From: Cyanobacteria bacterium OH_CDB_20
GTDB taxonomy: Bacteria > Cyanobacteriota > Vampirovibrionia > Gastranaerophilales > Gastranaerophilaceae
Direction of reading: 5' to 3'
DNA length: 45,984 bases
NCBI GenBank assembly: GCA_023415935.1
Contig: JAEZIX010000059.1
Span: 1 to 45,984 of the forward strand
A program made the translations under genes and the position numbers. Below the pieces are notes generated by a model that was not told the origin of the DNA, did not search any database, and saw nothing but the letters and a program-made list of their open reading frames with translations. Numbering within the stretch: position 1 is the first letter of the stretch; each line of letters begins with the position of its first letter. Shown piece after piece: positions 1-7,814 of the stretch.

Positions 1-1164
1 GATGATAATGAAGAATCAGATCTTCCTTCAGACTCTCCGTTAAGATTTAAAAATAAACCGATTTATCAACGAGCAATTGTTATTTCAGCCGGAGTTATTG
101 CAAATATATTGTGCGCAATCGTTTTGGTTCTTTTAACGGGTTTTGTTTGGAAGGAGCTTCCAGCAAACAGTTATGAAGTTTCTATTGGAAAAATTCTACC
201 GTCTGCAACTCCATCCACAAAAGCATCAGGGCTTCAAAAAGGAGATATTATATATTCTGTTAATGGCTCAAAATTAGCTTATCCTATTTGTTTAACAAAA
301 TATCTTCTTAATTCAAGAACAGAAGACGGCTTTGCTGCTCATGAAAGAATTAATGAAAAACTTTTAAAGCTAAAAGAATTAAATCCAAGAATTACAGACG
401 CAAATAAAGATATAAAAATTGGTACAGTTATAAAACTTCCAAAACAAGATGAAGAAAAAGCGATACATCTTACAAATGATGAAATTTTGGGCTTAGAACA
501 AATAAAAAACAAAGAGACAGAATTAAACAATAATCAAAAAACAATTAGAGATGAAATATTTAATATCAATAAATACAGAGTAAAAAATAAAATGAGTCTT
601 TATGATATAGCAGCAGCCTCTGCTGATACATACAAACCAATCTCTTTAATAGTAATAAGAGAAGGTAAAAAAATTGAGCTTAAAAAAATATATCCTGACG
701 AAAATGGATATATTGGCATTGAAAAACAAATAAGGGAAATTTTTGTCCCAACCACAAATCTTGTAAGTCTTACAAAAACAACAGCTCAATATGTGTCTTA
801 TAACACCCAAATTATGGTTTATGGTATAGGAAAAATGTTTACAGGCAGAATACCAATGCAAGAAATGCATGGGATTGTTGCTATTACAAAAATCGGCTCT
901 GATGTTATTGAAAATCAAGGATTATATAAAGGAGTCCTTTTAACTGCAATAATAAGTTTAAATCTTGCATTTATTAATCTTTTGCCAATTCCCGCTCTAG
1001 ACGGCGGCCATTTATTTTTCTTGTTTATTGAAAAGGTCAGAGGTAGAGAGCTTAGCGAAAAGAAAACTGAACTTATAAGTAATTTCTTCTTTTATCTTTT
1101 GATTCTGCTTATGATTTTAATTGTTTTTAATGACATATTTGCGTTAATAACCAAACAAATATAG
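1..1164 (+). CDS. rseP: RseP-type site-2 zinc metalloprotease (M50), 5' truncated
   Basis: This is the last 387 codons of a membrane-embedded M50 protease that cuts membrane-bound regulators inside the bilayer. The reading frame is open from base 1, so the N-terminal HExxH zinc motif lies outside the window. Visible are a transmembrane segment at codons 21-46 (KPIYQRAIVISAGVIANI onward), a PDZ domain beginning at ILPSATP, the second catalytic motif NLLPIPALDGGH near codon 328 that supplies the zinc-binding Asp, and a final hydrophobic helix. The PDZ domain is interrupted by about 110 residues of charged sequence, part of which (LKELNPRITDAN...IKIGTVIKLP) resembles a LysM half. It is followed at once by a strong terminator. 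The family assignment is firm; the substrate is unknown. Confidence 0.9.
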   Translation, partial: DDNEESDLPSDSPLRFKNKPIYQRAIVISAGVIANILCAIVLVLLTGFVWKELPANSYEVSIGKILPSATPSTKASGLQKGDIIYSVNGSKLAYPICLTKYLLNSRTEDGFAAHERINEKLLKLKELNPRITDANKDIKIGTVIKLPKQDEEKAIHLTNDEILGLEQIKNKETELNNNQKTIRDEIFNINKYRVKNKMSLYDIAAASADTYKPISLIVIREGKKIELKKIYPDENGYIGIEKQIREIFVPTTNLVSLTKTTAQYVSYNTQIMVYGIGKMFTGRIPMQEMHGIVAITKIGSDVIENQGLYKGVLLTAIISLNLAFINLLPIPALDGGHLFFLFIEKVRGRELSEKKTELISNFFFYLLILLMILIVFNDIFALITKQI

Positions 1165-1168
1165 ATAG

Positions 1169-1199
1169 AAAAAATGAGGCGTTATGCCTCATTTTTTTT
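1169..1199 (+). terminator. Rho-independent terminator after rseP
   Basis: The stem AAAATGAGGC / GCCTCATTTT has a GTTAT loop and is followed by a T run. It starts 5 bases after the rseP stop codon. The stop codon of the convergent small gene lies inside the stem, so the hairpin may serve both strands. Confidence 0.9.
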
Positions 1200-1395
1200 G
1201 CCAGAAAAATATTATTTTTTTTTGTTTTTCTTTTTCTTCTTTTTTTAATTTACTAATAATTTTGTTTAACGCCCTAATAATATAAGTATTTGAAAAATCA
1301 AAATGAAGCTTTAAGTCATTGATGTATTTTTCAATATACTTTTCAGCTTTTTTGTTATTTTCTGTATTATTAGAGTTTACAAGATAGTTGTTCAT
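1189..1395 (-). CDS. Small basic helical protein, function unknown
   Basis: I do not recognise this 68-residue protein. It is Asn/Lys-rich and predicted almost wholly helical, with an amphipathic stretch (YIIRALNKIISKLKKEE) and a very basic C-terminus. That could suit binding to nucleic acid or membrane, but nothing specific supports this. It is kept as a gene because a good ribosome site (AGAGG) sits about 8 bases before the ATG and because its stop falls neatly in the convergent terminator of rseP. A chance open frame in AT-rich DNA is still possible. Confidence 0.55.
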   Translation of the reverse strand: MNNYLVNSNNTENNKKAEKYIEKYINDLKLHFDFSNTYIIRALNKIISKLKKEEKEKQKKIIFFWQKK

Positions 1396-1468
1396 ACAAA
1401 AAGACCTCTCACTATAAAAAGATAAAGGATTTTTTGCAAAAAAACATCACTACAAACGGTTATATTTT

Positions 1469-2206
1469 TTAACCTATAGAAAGACCGGCACAAACATTTA
1501 TAGACTGTCCCGTTATACCCTTTGCGTTTTCAGAGATTAAAAAGTTGCAAAGCTCTGCAATTTCCAATGGTTCAACAAATCTTCTTTGAGGGATCATATC
1601 AAGGATTTCATTTTTTGAGCATTCTTTATTTAATGTTTCGTCGTCGATTAAATCTGTGTCAACCCAGCCTGGATTTATTGTGTTTACTGTAATATTAAAT
1701 TCTGCAAGTTCAAGCGCCAATGCTTTTGAAAAACCAAGGAGGGCGGATTTTGTCATAGAGTATAAACTCGCATATCCTTCTCCTACAACACCAGAAATAG
1801 AGCCAATGTTTATAATTCTGCCCCATTTTTGATTTTTCATTAAAGGAACACATTGTTTAGAAAGAAGGAATGGGACTTCGGTGTTTAATCTTAAAAGTTC
1901 TTTTTCTTCTTTTGTTGTTGTTTTTTCAATCGAGTTGTAAACATATAAGCCCGCATTGTTTATAAGAACATCAATGATGCCCATTTTTTCTTCCGCGATT
2001 GCCATGAGTTTTACTTCCGCGCCTTCGTGAAGTAGATCAATAGCCAAAAAACCACTAAAGCTATATTTTAAAGCAAGGTTTTTAAGCACGTTTTCATCCC
2101 TGCCTGTTATAAAAACATTGTGGCCTTTATCTGCTAAAAAAATTGCAATAGAGAGCCCAATTCCCCTTGAAGAACCTGTTATAAGTATATTTTTATTCTT
2201 TTTCAT
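1469..2206 (-). CDS. Short-chain dehydrogenase/reductase, FabG-like
   Basis: This 245-residue classical SDR is an NAD(P)H-dependent oxidoreductase. It has the cofactor motif TGSSRGIG (residues 10-17), the NNAG motif (83-86), the catalytic Ser near 138 and the Tyr149-x3-Lys153 pair, followed by the usual NPGWVDTDL segment and a GQSINVCAG C-terminus. Length and motifs match 3-oxoacyl-ACP reductase (FabG), which reduces the keto group in fatty-acid elongation. No other fatty-acid synthesis genes are adjacent, however, so a different small substrate is possible. Its start overlaps the end of the upstream WYDK-repeat gene by 14 bases, implying co-transcription. The family call is firm; the substrate is not. 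Confidence 0.85.
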   Translation of the reverse strand: MKKNKNILITGSSRGIGLSIAIFLADKGHNVFITGRDENVLKNLALKYSFSGFLAIDLLHEGAEVKLMAIAEEKMGIIDVLINNAGLYVYNSIEKTTTKEEKELLRLNTEVPFLLSKQCVPLMKNQKWGRIINIGSISGVVGEGYASLYSMTKSALLGFSKALALELAEFNITVNTINPGWVDTDLIDDETLNKECSKNEILDMIPQRRFVEPLEIAELCNFLISENAKGITGQSINVCAGLSIG

Positions 2207-2525
2207 AATATATTGCCGTAATTAAATTAAAACAAGATTCTTTAAATTTATTAATAAGCTCTTCTCTTCTTTCTTCTGGAAGGGTTCTTATAAATTCAAT
2301 ACAAGAATGCAGGTTATAGTTTTTGTCGTACCATCTGTTATAGCTTTTTGGTGCTGTTTTTGCAAGCAAACCAATTGTTTCATCAACATTTATATAACCT
2401 GAGTCCATAATAATCTGGATGAAATCTTGAGCTAGCAAATCAATGGTCTGCTCATCAAGAGATTCAAGAGTTGCTATAAAGCTCTTGAGTAAAGGGTCTT
2501 TGTCGTACCATCTTAAGTATTTCAT
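2193..2525 (-). CDS. Conserved hypothetical protein with two WYDK repeats
   Basis: This acidic helical protein of 110 residues has no function I can name. Its clearest feature is internal duplication: RWYDKDPLLKSFIATLESL near residue 5 is echoed by RWYDKNYNLHSCIEFIRTL near residue 63. Each copy is followed by a helix that could make a compact two-lobed bundle. I recall similar short RWYDK proteins in other bacteria, but cannot verify that here. It overlaps the SDR gene downstream by 14 bases and sits 32 bases before hinT, so the order is probably hinT downstream of both on the same strand. Confidence 0.7.
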   Translation of the reverse strand: MKYLRWYDKDPLLKSFIATLESLDEQTIDLLAQDFIQIIMDSGYINVDETIGLLAKTAPKSYNRWYDKNYNLHSCIEFIRTLPEERREELINKFKESCFNLITAIYYEKE

Positions 2526-2557
2526 TATATATTTATAGCATTTTTTCTAGTAAAAAA

Positions 2558-2896
2558 CTACCCCGGAGGCCACAAAAGAGGACGTCCTGCGAGGATGTGA
2601 AGATGTATGTGAAAAACTGTTTGTCCGGCTTCTGCTCCTGTATTTATTACTGTTCTATATTCTTTGATACCAAGTTTTTTAGTTACCTCTTTTACGCCCT
2701 TTAAAAGTTCAGGCATTATTTTTTCGTCGTCAAGTTCATTTAGTGAGGCGAAGTGCTCTTTTGGTATAAGAAGTAAATGCGTTGGAGCCTGAGGGTTTAA
2801 GTCCTTAAAAACAACTACAAAGTCATTTTCATAAACAAAATCACAAGGGATTTCTTTGTTTGCTATCTTGCAAAAAATACAGTTGTTGTCTTTCAT
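2558..2896 (-). CDS. hinT: HIT-family purine nucleoside phosphoramidase, HinT-like
   Basis: The protein is 112 residues, the usual size for HinT, a cytosolic nucleotide hydrolase that removes groups linked to AMP by P-N bonds. It carries the histidine triad HIHLH (96-100), the N-terminal CIFCKI segment with two cysteines as in zinc-binding members, and the family C-terminus ending in WPPG. A GAAAGG ribosome site lies upstream of the ATG. It is the last gene of the minus-strand group at 1469-2896 to be listed but the first to be transcribed. The assignment is secure at family level. Confidence 0.92.
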   Translation of the reverse strand: MKDNNCIFCKIANKEIPCDFVYENDFVVVFKDLNPQAPTHLLLIPKEHFASLNELDDEKIMPELLKGVKEVTKKLGIKEYRTVINTGAEAGQTVFHIHLHILAGRPLLWPPG

Positions 2897-3047
2897 TACA
2901 AACCTTTCTTTTTTTGTTTTTCTTTTGTTTATTATTTTATCTTAATCTTCTAAGTTTACAAAAAAAGCAACAAAATGATATAATAAACAAACCAAAAGCT
3001 CTTCTCTTTCTTAAGATTGTTCCTTTTAAAAATGAAAGGAACAAAAA

Positions 3048-3695
3048 ATGGGAAAAACAACAAAATACCCCTCAACTTTATCTAGCTCTATTTCGGTTAA
3101 TAGTAATCCTCTTGTTACAACAAAATCGGAGAATGGAAACACCACAGCAAGTTACAATATATCTGATACGCAGCAAAAAATTAATGATTATATTGAAAAT
3201 TCGCTTCTTTCTTCAATACCGCAAATTAATACTTTTTTGCCTGAAACTATTGATAACCTTAATCAAGAAGTTAATGCGTATACACAAAAAGGTGTAAAAA
3301 CTATTAATGAGCTTTATGAGCCGATGATAAAAAATCTTGAAAACGATATTGCCTCAAGATTTGGCAATCTTGATAATTCAATTTTTATGAACAACCTAAG
3401 TGATATTGAGTCTCAAAGGGCAAATTCCGTAAGTGATTTTGTTCAAGATGTTCAAGCAAAACAAAGTGATTTAATTAATAATGAACTTGAAAAACAGTAT
3501 AATTATCTTGATTTTTTAACAAATTACCAAAACCAAAACTATCAAAATATGCTAAGTGCTTTGAGTCTTGGTGAAGATTATTTATCTTCTGCAACAAAAT
3601 CTACTCCTCAAACAAACAATATTTTTTCAGGTATTTCTCTTGGAAATTTAAATAGTCTGTATAAGATGGCTTCAGCTCTATCATCAGCACTTTAA
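3048..3695 (+). CDS. Asn/Gln-rich helical protein, possibly phage-virion-like
   Basis: This 215-residue protein is not recognised with certainty. It has a Ser/Thr-rich disordered N-terminus (about 1-40), a long helical middle, and a Ser/Leu-rich tail. The segment ASRFGNLDNSIFMNNLSDIE, followed by a run of Gln/Asn-rich helix, resembles in composition and order small internal or neck proteins of tailed phages, but that is an impression only. There is a clear GAAAGGA ribosome site 8 bases before the ATG and a strong terminator 8 bases after the stop, so it is a single-gene transcript. No phage genes adjoin it. No signal peptide or membrane segment is seen. Confidence 0.7.
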   Translation: MGKTTKYPSTLSSSISVNSNPLVTTKSENGNTTASYNISDTQQKINDYIENSLLSSIPQINTFLPETIDNLNQEVNAYTQKGVKTINELYEPMIKNLENDIASRFGNLDNSIFMNNLSDIESQRANSVSDFVQDVQAKQSDLINNELEKQYNYLDFLTNYQNQNYQNMLSALSLGEDYLSSATKSTPQTNNIFSGISLGNLNSLYKMASALSSAL

Positions 3696-3701
3696 GATTT
3701 G

Positions 3702-3730
3702 CCGCCCCTTTAATAAGGGGCGGTTTTCTC
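3702..3730 (+). terminator. Rho-independent terminator
   Basis: The perfect stem CCGCCCCTT / AAGGGGCGG with loop TAAT is followed by TTTTCTCTT. It ends the single-gene transcript at 3048-3695 and insulates mnmE. Confidence 0.9.
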
Positions 3731-3765
3731 TTGTTAATTTCTCGTTTTAATAATATGATTGCCTT

Positions 3766-5106
3766 ATGGGAATAAAGTATGAGTTTGATACAATTTCAGC
3801 AATTGCAACTCCGCTTGGAATGGGCGGGGTGGGAATTATTCGCCTTTCTGGAAACAAGTCTTTTGAAATTATTAAAAAGATTTTTTCAAACAAAAACATT
3901 AAAGCAAATCACATTTCTCATGGATGGGTTGAAGATAAAGGAATCTTGATTGATGAAGTGATAATCTTGCCTTTTGTTTCCCCAAATAGTTACACCGGGG
4001 AAGATGTTATTGAAATCCAGTGTCATGGCGGAGTTAATGTTGTTAAAAAAATTCTAGAATTAACAATTAAAAATGGAGCGCGTTTGGCCGAAAAAGGAGA
4101 ATTTACAAAAAGAGCCTTTTTAAACAAAAAACTTGATCTATCTCAAGCGGAAGCGGTTTTAGACCTTATCCATTCTAAAACAACAGAATTTGCAGTCAAA
4201 AGCGCAGGAAATCTCTCAGGAAAACTATCTAGTGAAGTTAAAAGAATAAAAGATGAATTGTTTCAACTTTATTCTAAAATTATTGCCGCAGTTGATTTCC
4301 CGGAAGACGTTCAAGAGCCTGAATATGACTTTATTGTGAATGAAATCCAAAAAATAATAACTTCAATTGATAAAATCTTGGCTTTTTCTAAAAACTCTAA
4401 CATTATGCGTCAGGGGATTAAAATTGCTATTGTGGGGCGCCCAAATGTTGGCAAATCCTCACTTTTTAACACCCTACTAAACCTTGAAAGAGCCATAGTA
4501 ACAGATATTGCAGGAACGACTCGCGATGTAATTCAAGAAACAATTGATTTGGATGGGATTGCTGCCACTATAATTGATACCGCGGGCATCAGAGATTCTG
4601 AAAATATTGACAAGGTTGAATCAATCGGAATAAATTATTCTAAAAAATCCATTGAAACTGCTGATATTGTTTTGTTTTTATTTGATGGGCAAAAAGGGTT
4701 TGTAAAAGAGGATGCTGAAATTTTTGACTTAATCCAAAATAAGCCTTTTGTAAAAATTGCGACAAAGTCTGATTTGTCTAACAAAAAATATGACAAAGAA
4801 ACTCTTTCAATTTCTTCTAAAACAGAAGAAAATATTGAGGTTTTAAAAGAAAAAGTAAGAGAACTTGCTCTTGATAAAAATTCTACAGAAACAGAATTTG
4901 TTACAAATCAAAGGCAACAAGAAAGCCTAATCCTTGCAAAAGAAGCACTTTTAACAGCAAAAAAAGAGGCTGAAATTCAAGAAATTCAAGACCTAATCTC
5001 AATAGATATTAAGGCAGCGCTTATGCACCTTTCTGAAATATCTGGCGAAGTTATTACCGATGAAGTCTTAAATAATATTTTTGAAAACTTTTGTATTGGT
5101 AAATAA
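3766..5106 (+). CDS. mnmE: tRNA uridine-5-carboxymethylaminomethyl modification GTPase MnmE
   Basis: MnmE works with MnmG to install the cmnm5 group on wobble uridine-34 of several tRNAs. The 446-residue protein has the tetrahydrofolate-binding N-domain (about 1-118), the helical domain, an inserted Ras-like GTPase with G1 GRPNVGKSS (224-232), TTRD (G2) and DTAGIR (G3), and the C-terminal FCIGK whose Cys is essential in the family. The G4 motif reads TKSD rather than the usual NKxD, a mild departure. Length is normal. Downstream lie a DciA-like gene and rqcP on the same strand, 24 bases away. Confidence 0.97.
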   Translation: MGIKYEFDTISAIATPLGMGGVGIIRLSGNKSFEIIKKIFSNKNIKANHISHGWVEDKGILIDEVIILPFVSPNSYTGEDVIEIQCHGGVNVVKKILELTIKNGARLAEKGEFTKRAFLNKKLDLSQAEAVLDLIHSKTTEFAVKSAGNLSGKLSSEVKRIKDELFQLYSKIIAAVDFPEDVQEPEYDFIVNEIQKIITSIDKILAFSKNSNIMRQGIKIAIVGRPNVGKSSLFNTLLNLERAIVTDIAGTTRDVIQETIDLDGIAATIIDTAGIRDSENIDKVESIGINYSKKSIETADIVLFLFDGQKGFVKEDAEIFDLIQNKPFVKIATKSDLSNKKYDKETLSISSKTEENIEVLKEKVRELALDKNSTETEFVTNQRQQESLILAKEALLTAKKEAEIQEIQDLISIDIKAALMHLSEISGEVITDEVLNNIFENFCIGK

Positions 5107-5130
5107 ACATAAATCTTTTATAATAGGAAA

Positions 5131-5469
5131 ATGAAAGAATTTAAAAAAATAAGATACTCTGATTTTGTTTCTATTGAAGAGGTTATGTCTTCTATAGAGT
5201 TTAAATATGATTCAAACGAAAGAGAAAAAAAAGAAACATTTTTTGATGACTGGGAAAATATTGTTGGCGAAAAACTTGCAAAAGTATCAAAGCCAATTGA
5301 TATTACAGACAAAAACGTCTTGCTTATTTCTTGCATGAATTCTTTTGTTGCAAACGAAATGTTTCTTTTGAAAAAAGACATTTTAACCATTATGGAAGAA
5401 GATTTAAAAAAATTGAATCTTAAAATAGAAGACATTTATTTCGATTATAAAAGCTGGAAAAAACCATGA
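5131..5469 (+). CDS. DciA-like (DUF721) protein
   Basis: This 112-residue protein matches the DUF721/DciA family. Key signs are the W-E-N-I-V-G-E-K-L segment (WENIVGEKLAKVSKPIDI, about 41-58) and the later NSFVANEMFLLKKDILTIM helix, which correspond to the conserved KH-like core. DciA is the ancestral loader or regulator of the replicative helicase DnaB in bacteria lacking DnaC or DnaI. The family also includes uncharacterised proteins, so the helicase role is inferred. An N-terminal extension of about 35 charged residues precedes the core. Its stop overlaps the rqcP start (ATGA), indicating translational coupling. Confidence 0.75.
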   Translation: MKEFKKIRYSDFVSIEEVMSSIEFKYDSNEREKKETFFDDWENIVGEKLAKVSKPIDITDKNVLLISCMNSFVANEMFLLKKDILTIMEEDLKKLNLKIEDIYFDYKSWKKP

Positions 5470-5711
5470 GACTAGATAAATTTCTAAAAGTATCAAGATT
5501 GATAAAAAGAAGAACTGTTGCAAATGAGGTGTCAGAACAGGGCAGAATTTGTGTAAACGGGAGCGTTGCAAAACCTGCTAAACAACTAAAAGAAGGTGAT
5601 GTTATAACCTATATGCAAGCAGGGAAAGAGCGTTCCGTAAAAATAATAAAAGTTCCAACAGGGAATGTTTCGGTGCAGGAAGCCCCAACTCTTTATGAAG
5701 AATTAAATTAA
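5466..5711 (+). CDS. rqcP: S4-domain RNA-binding protein, RqcP/YabO-like
   Basis: The protein has 81 residues. It begins directly with an S4 fold: MRLDKFLKVSRLIKRRTVA, then the conserved loop RICVNGSVAKPAKQLKEGD. This is the size and layout of RqcP (YabO), which binds the 50S-peptidyl-tRNA complex and helps RqcH add alanine tails during ribosome quality control; the Hsp15 group is the alternative. The start ATG shares bases with the stop of the DciA-like gene. No rqcH is visible in the window. It is the last gene before the folded RNA candidate at 5711-5906. Confidence 0.85.
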   Translation: MRLDKFLKVSRLIKRRTVANEVSEQGRICVNGSVAKPAKQLKEGDVITYMQAGKERSVKIIKVPTGNVSVQEAPTLYEELN

Positions 5712-5906
5712 AAAAGAAGACCCTACACAGATTCGATTTTGTTACCTGCTATTACTCAGCAGGTGGGTGAACGCCTTAACCCATCCGTTTCCTGCTACGA
5801 GGCAGGTATACTGCAAGGTTATTAGAGTCGATTCTCCCTATTATTGAAATTGAAGGAACAAAATAGATATCCGTATAGAGTCTTTAGTATTATGACATAT
5901 TTTTTT
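5711..5906 (+). ncRNA. Structured non-coding RNA candidate (6S-like size)
   Basis: This non-coding stretch is GC-richer than the flanks and folds on paper into a closed structure. P1 pairs AAGAC (5718-5722) with GTCTT (5880-5884). P2 pairs ATTTTGTTaCC (5737-5747) with GGAACAAAAT (5855-5864), with one bulged A. Inside P2 are hairpins TGCT/AGCA (5748-5762), TGGGT/ACCCA (5765-5784) and CCTGC/GCAGG (5792-5807). A run of eight T follows at 5899-5906. About 190 nt and a long-range closing stem recall 6S RNA, but several short branches argue against it. I saw no SRP, tmRNA or RNase P landmarks. The strand is inferred from the T run and is not certain. Confidence 0.55.
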
Positions 5907-5943
5907 TCAAAAATCATTATACAACAGGTTTTTTCACAAAAGT

Positions 5944-6267
5944 TTAATATTGAAAATACCTGTCAAAATCAACATCATCAAAACTGCACAACAGCCTGAA
6001 TACATCATCATCTTCATCCATACGTTGAAAACTGTATTCATCAAATTTCCAAAACTTTGGATTAATCCCCAATACTCTAACTATTTCTTTTTCCAAAAGA
6101 ATTTTTAACTTCTTTTTGACAACATCAATAGGCATAGCAAGTAGCCTTGCAAGCTCTACAGCGGTTATTCCTTCTGCGTGAGAACACTTTTCAGGGGTTA
6201 GGAACATAAGTTCTAACCCTACTTTTTTAAGATCTTTATCTTCTTTTTCTAGTTCGTAAATTTCCAT
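5944..6267 (-). CDS. Small winged-helix-like protein
   Basis: This 107-residue acidic protein has no name I can give. Residues about 32-75 (ITAVELARLLAMPIDVVKKKLKILLEKEIVRVLG) look like a helix-turn-helix followed by a wing. That is the layout of a small DNA-binding domain in which helices ELARLLAM and DVVKKKLKILLE form the HTH. The C-terminus is very acidic with aromatic residues (DDDVFRLLCSFDDVDFDRYF). The ribosome site is weak. It stands alone, convergent with the RNA candidate and downstream of the hydrogenase operon on the same strand. A regulator is plausible; its target is unknown. Confidence 0.65.
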   Translation of the reverse strand: MEIYELEKEDKDLKKVGLELMFLTPEKCSHAEGITAVELARLLAMPIDVVKKKLKILLEKEIVRVLGINPKFWKFDEYSFQRMDEDDDVFRLLCSFDDVDFDRYFQY

Positions 6268-6330
6268 TTTCGTGTTTCTCGTGTTTTGTCGCCATGGTTA
6301 TCGGCTAAAAAAATTAATACTTTAATTTTT

Positions 6331-6357
6331 AAAAGCCCCGCGCAAGGCAGGGCTTTT
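6331..6357 (-). terminator. Terminator hairpin after the hydrogenase operon
   Basis: The 8-bp stem AAAAGCCC (6331-6338) / GGGCTTTT (6350-6357) starts 6 bases beyond the stop codon of the last operon gene. On the minus strand the T run is inside the 3' arm, so it may be a moderate terminator. Confidence 0.7.
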
Positions 6358-6362
6358 GATTT

Positions 6363-7814
6363 TTATATTTTTTCAATATCTTTACTGTTGTTTGTAAACT
6401 CTTTCAGAGTTTTTACAGCAATTCGAGGCGGGTTGATAGTTGCGTTGCCGCCGATACATCCACCTTCGCAGCACATAACTTCAACAAGGGTTGAGTCAGG
6501 GCATTTGCCTTCTTGAACGTACTTTTTGAGTTGTTTAATTGATTCTTTATCAAGCCCATTGATAAAACAAGGTTTTATTTCTTCAGAATCACCTGAGGCT
6601 GCTTTTACGGCGCCCATAACGCCACCTGTAACACCAAAGTTTCTGCCTTGTTTAGAGCTTTCCTTTTTGAATTTTGTTTCAGGGCAACAAACAACATCGA
6701 TTTGGCGTCCAATAAACAAAGCTCCAAGCTCTTCATAGTTAATTACAAAATCACAATTAGGATTTTCAAGTCCTTCTCTTCTTTTTGCAACACAAGGGCT
6801 TACAAATACAGTAAGTGCGTCAGGATTTTCTTTTTTGACAATCTCTGCCGTATAATACATCGGAGTATGAGTGTCTGAAACATAAGGTTTTATTTCAGGC
6901 AGGTGTTTTTTTATAAATTCGTTGTAACCAGCGCAGCATGATGTTGTCATGAATGGTTTTCCGTCTTTCATTCTTTCTAAAAACTCTTTTGCTTCTGTTT
7001 TCGCGGTAACGTCTGCTCCTTCAGCTACCTCATAAACATCAGTAAAGCCTGCCTTTATAAGGGCGGTTTTTAGTTGGTAGATAGTTCCTGGGAACTGTCC
7101 AACAATTGATGGTGCAATCATTGCGATAATTTTATTTTTGGCCTTGATGTTTTTCATTACATCAATAATTTGGCTTTTTTCATGAATAGCCGCAAAAGGG
7201 CATGCGGAAACACATCTTCCGCAAGAAATACATTTGCTGAAATCAATTTTTGCTAATCCGTGCTCATCTTTTTGGATAGCATCAACAGGACAGCTGTCTT
7301 CACATGGCACTTTCATCTTCACGATTGCGTTATACGGGCATGCGGAAATGCACATTTTACAGTTTTTGCATTTTCCACCGTCAATTACAGAGCGGTTGTT
7401 TATAATGCTTATTGCGCCAAATTTACAAGTATTTAAACAAGGTCTTGCGACACAGCCCTGGCAAAGGTCTGTAACAAAAATTCTGCTCGGTACGCAGCCT
7501 TTACAAGCAGCGTCTAAGATTGTTAGAGGTTTTTCGTCAATTTTTGTGCGTTCAAGCGCCTTATTTGCATATTCTGATAACAATGTTACTTCGTCATCAT
7601 CTTCAATAGAAAAGCCAAGTCCTGCAATAGTTCTATCTTTTAAAATAGCTCTTTCTTTGTAAACACAGCATCTATATGGAACTTCGCATCCTTTTGGTCT
7701 CATATCATAAGGGATTAGCCTTACATTTTTTTCAAAATCATCTGAGAAAAATGCTCTTACTATTCTTATTAAAATCTCTTTTTTTAAGTGGTTTGTATCA
7801 CTATTTGTGTTCAT
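6363..7814 (-). CDS. Group B-type monomeric [FeFe]-hydrogenase
   Basis: This 483-residue enzyme should interconvert H2 with protons and ferredoxin electrons in the cytosol. A Cys-rich N-terminal region carries several [4Fe-4S] sites (CKGC 104-107; CQGCVARPCLNTC 118-130; CKNCKMCISACP 149-160; CEDSC 171-175; CISCGRCVSACP 195-206). The H-cluster domain has TSCC (291-294), SPCVAK (339-344) and MCCEGGC (447-453), giving ligands Cys294, Cys341, Cys449 and Cys453, and Cys293 for proton transfer. The usual Pro after TSCC is Ala. Motif spellings fit group B better than the prototypical group A. HydE/F/G maturases are not in the window. It overlaps the upstream ferredoxin-like gene by 14 bases and ends the operon. 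Confidence 0.88.
   Translation of the reverse strand: MNTNSDTNHLKKEILIRIVRAFFSDDFEKNVRLIPYDMRPKGCEVPYRCCVYKERAILKDRTIAGLGFSIEDDDEVTLLSEYANKALERTKIDEKPLTILDAACKGCVPSRIFVTDLCQGCVARPCLNTCKFGAISIINNRSVIDGGKCKNCKMCISACPYNAIVKMKVPCEDSCPVDAIQKDEHGLAKIDFSKCISCGRCVSACPFAAIHEKSQIIDVMKNIKAKNKIIAMIAPSIVGQFPGTIYQLKTALIKAGFTDVYEVAEGADVTAKTEAKEFLERMKDGKPFMTTSCCAGYNEFIKKHLPEIKPYVSDTHTPMYYTAEIVKKENPDALTVFVSPCVAKRREGLENPNCDFVINYEELGALFIGRQIDVVCCPETKFKKESSKQGRNFGVTGGVMGAVKAASGDSEEIKPCFINGLDKESIKQLKKYVQEGKCPDSTLVEVMCCEGGCIGGNATINPPRIAVKTLKEFTNNSKDIEKI

Noticed and set aside
2860..3297. Open frame of 145 codons overlapping the gene at 3048
   Set aside because: Its Leu/Ile/Lys composition is that of AT-rich noise, it overlaps hinT at its start, and the frame at 3048 has the ribosome site.
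5823..5840. TCGATTC inside the RNA candidate looked like a tRNA T-loop
   Set aside because: The flanking bases do not form the 5-bp T-stem and no acceptor or anticodon arms are present.
5711..5906. Could be SRP RNA, tmRNA or RNase P RNA
   Set aside because: No GGAAGGAAGCAGC-type SRP loop, no tRNA-like ends or tag reading frame, and no GAGGAAAGTCC-type RNase P core.
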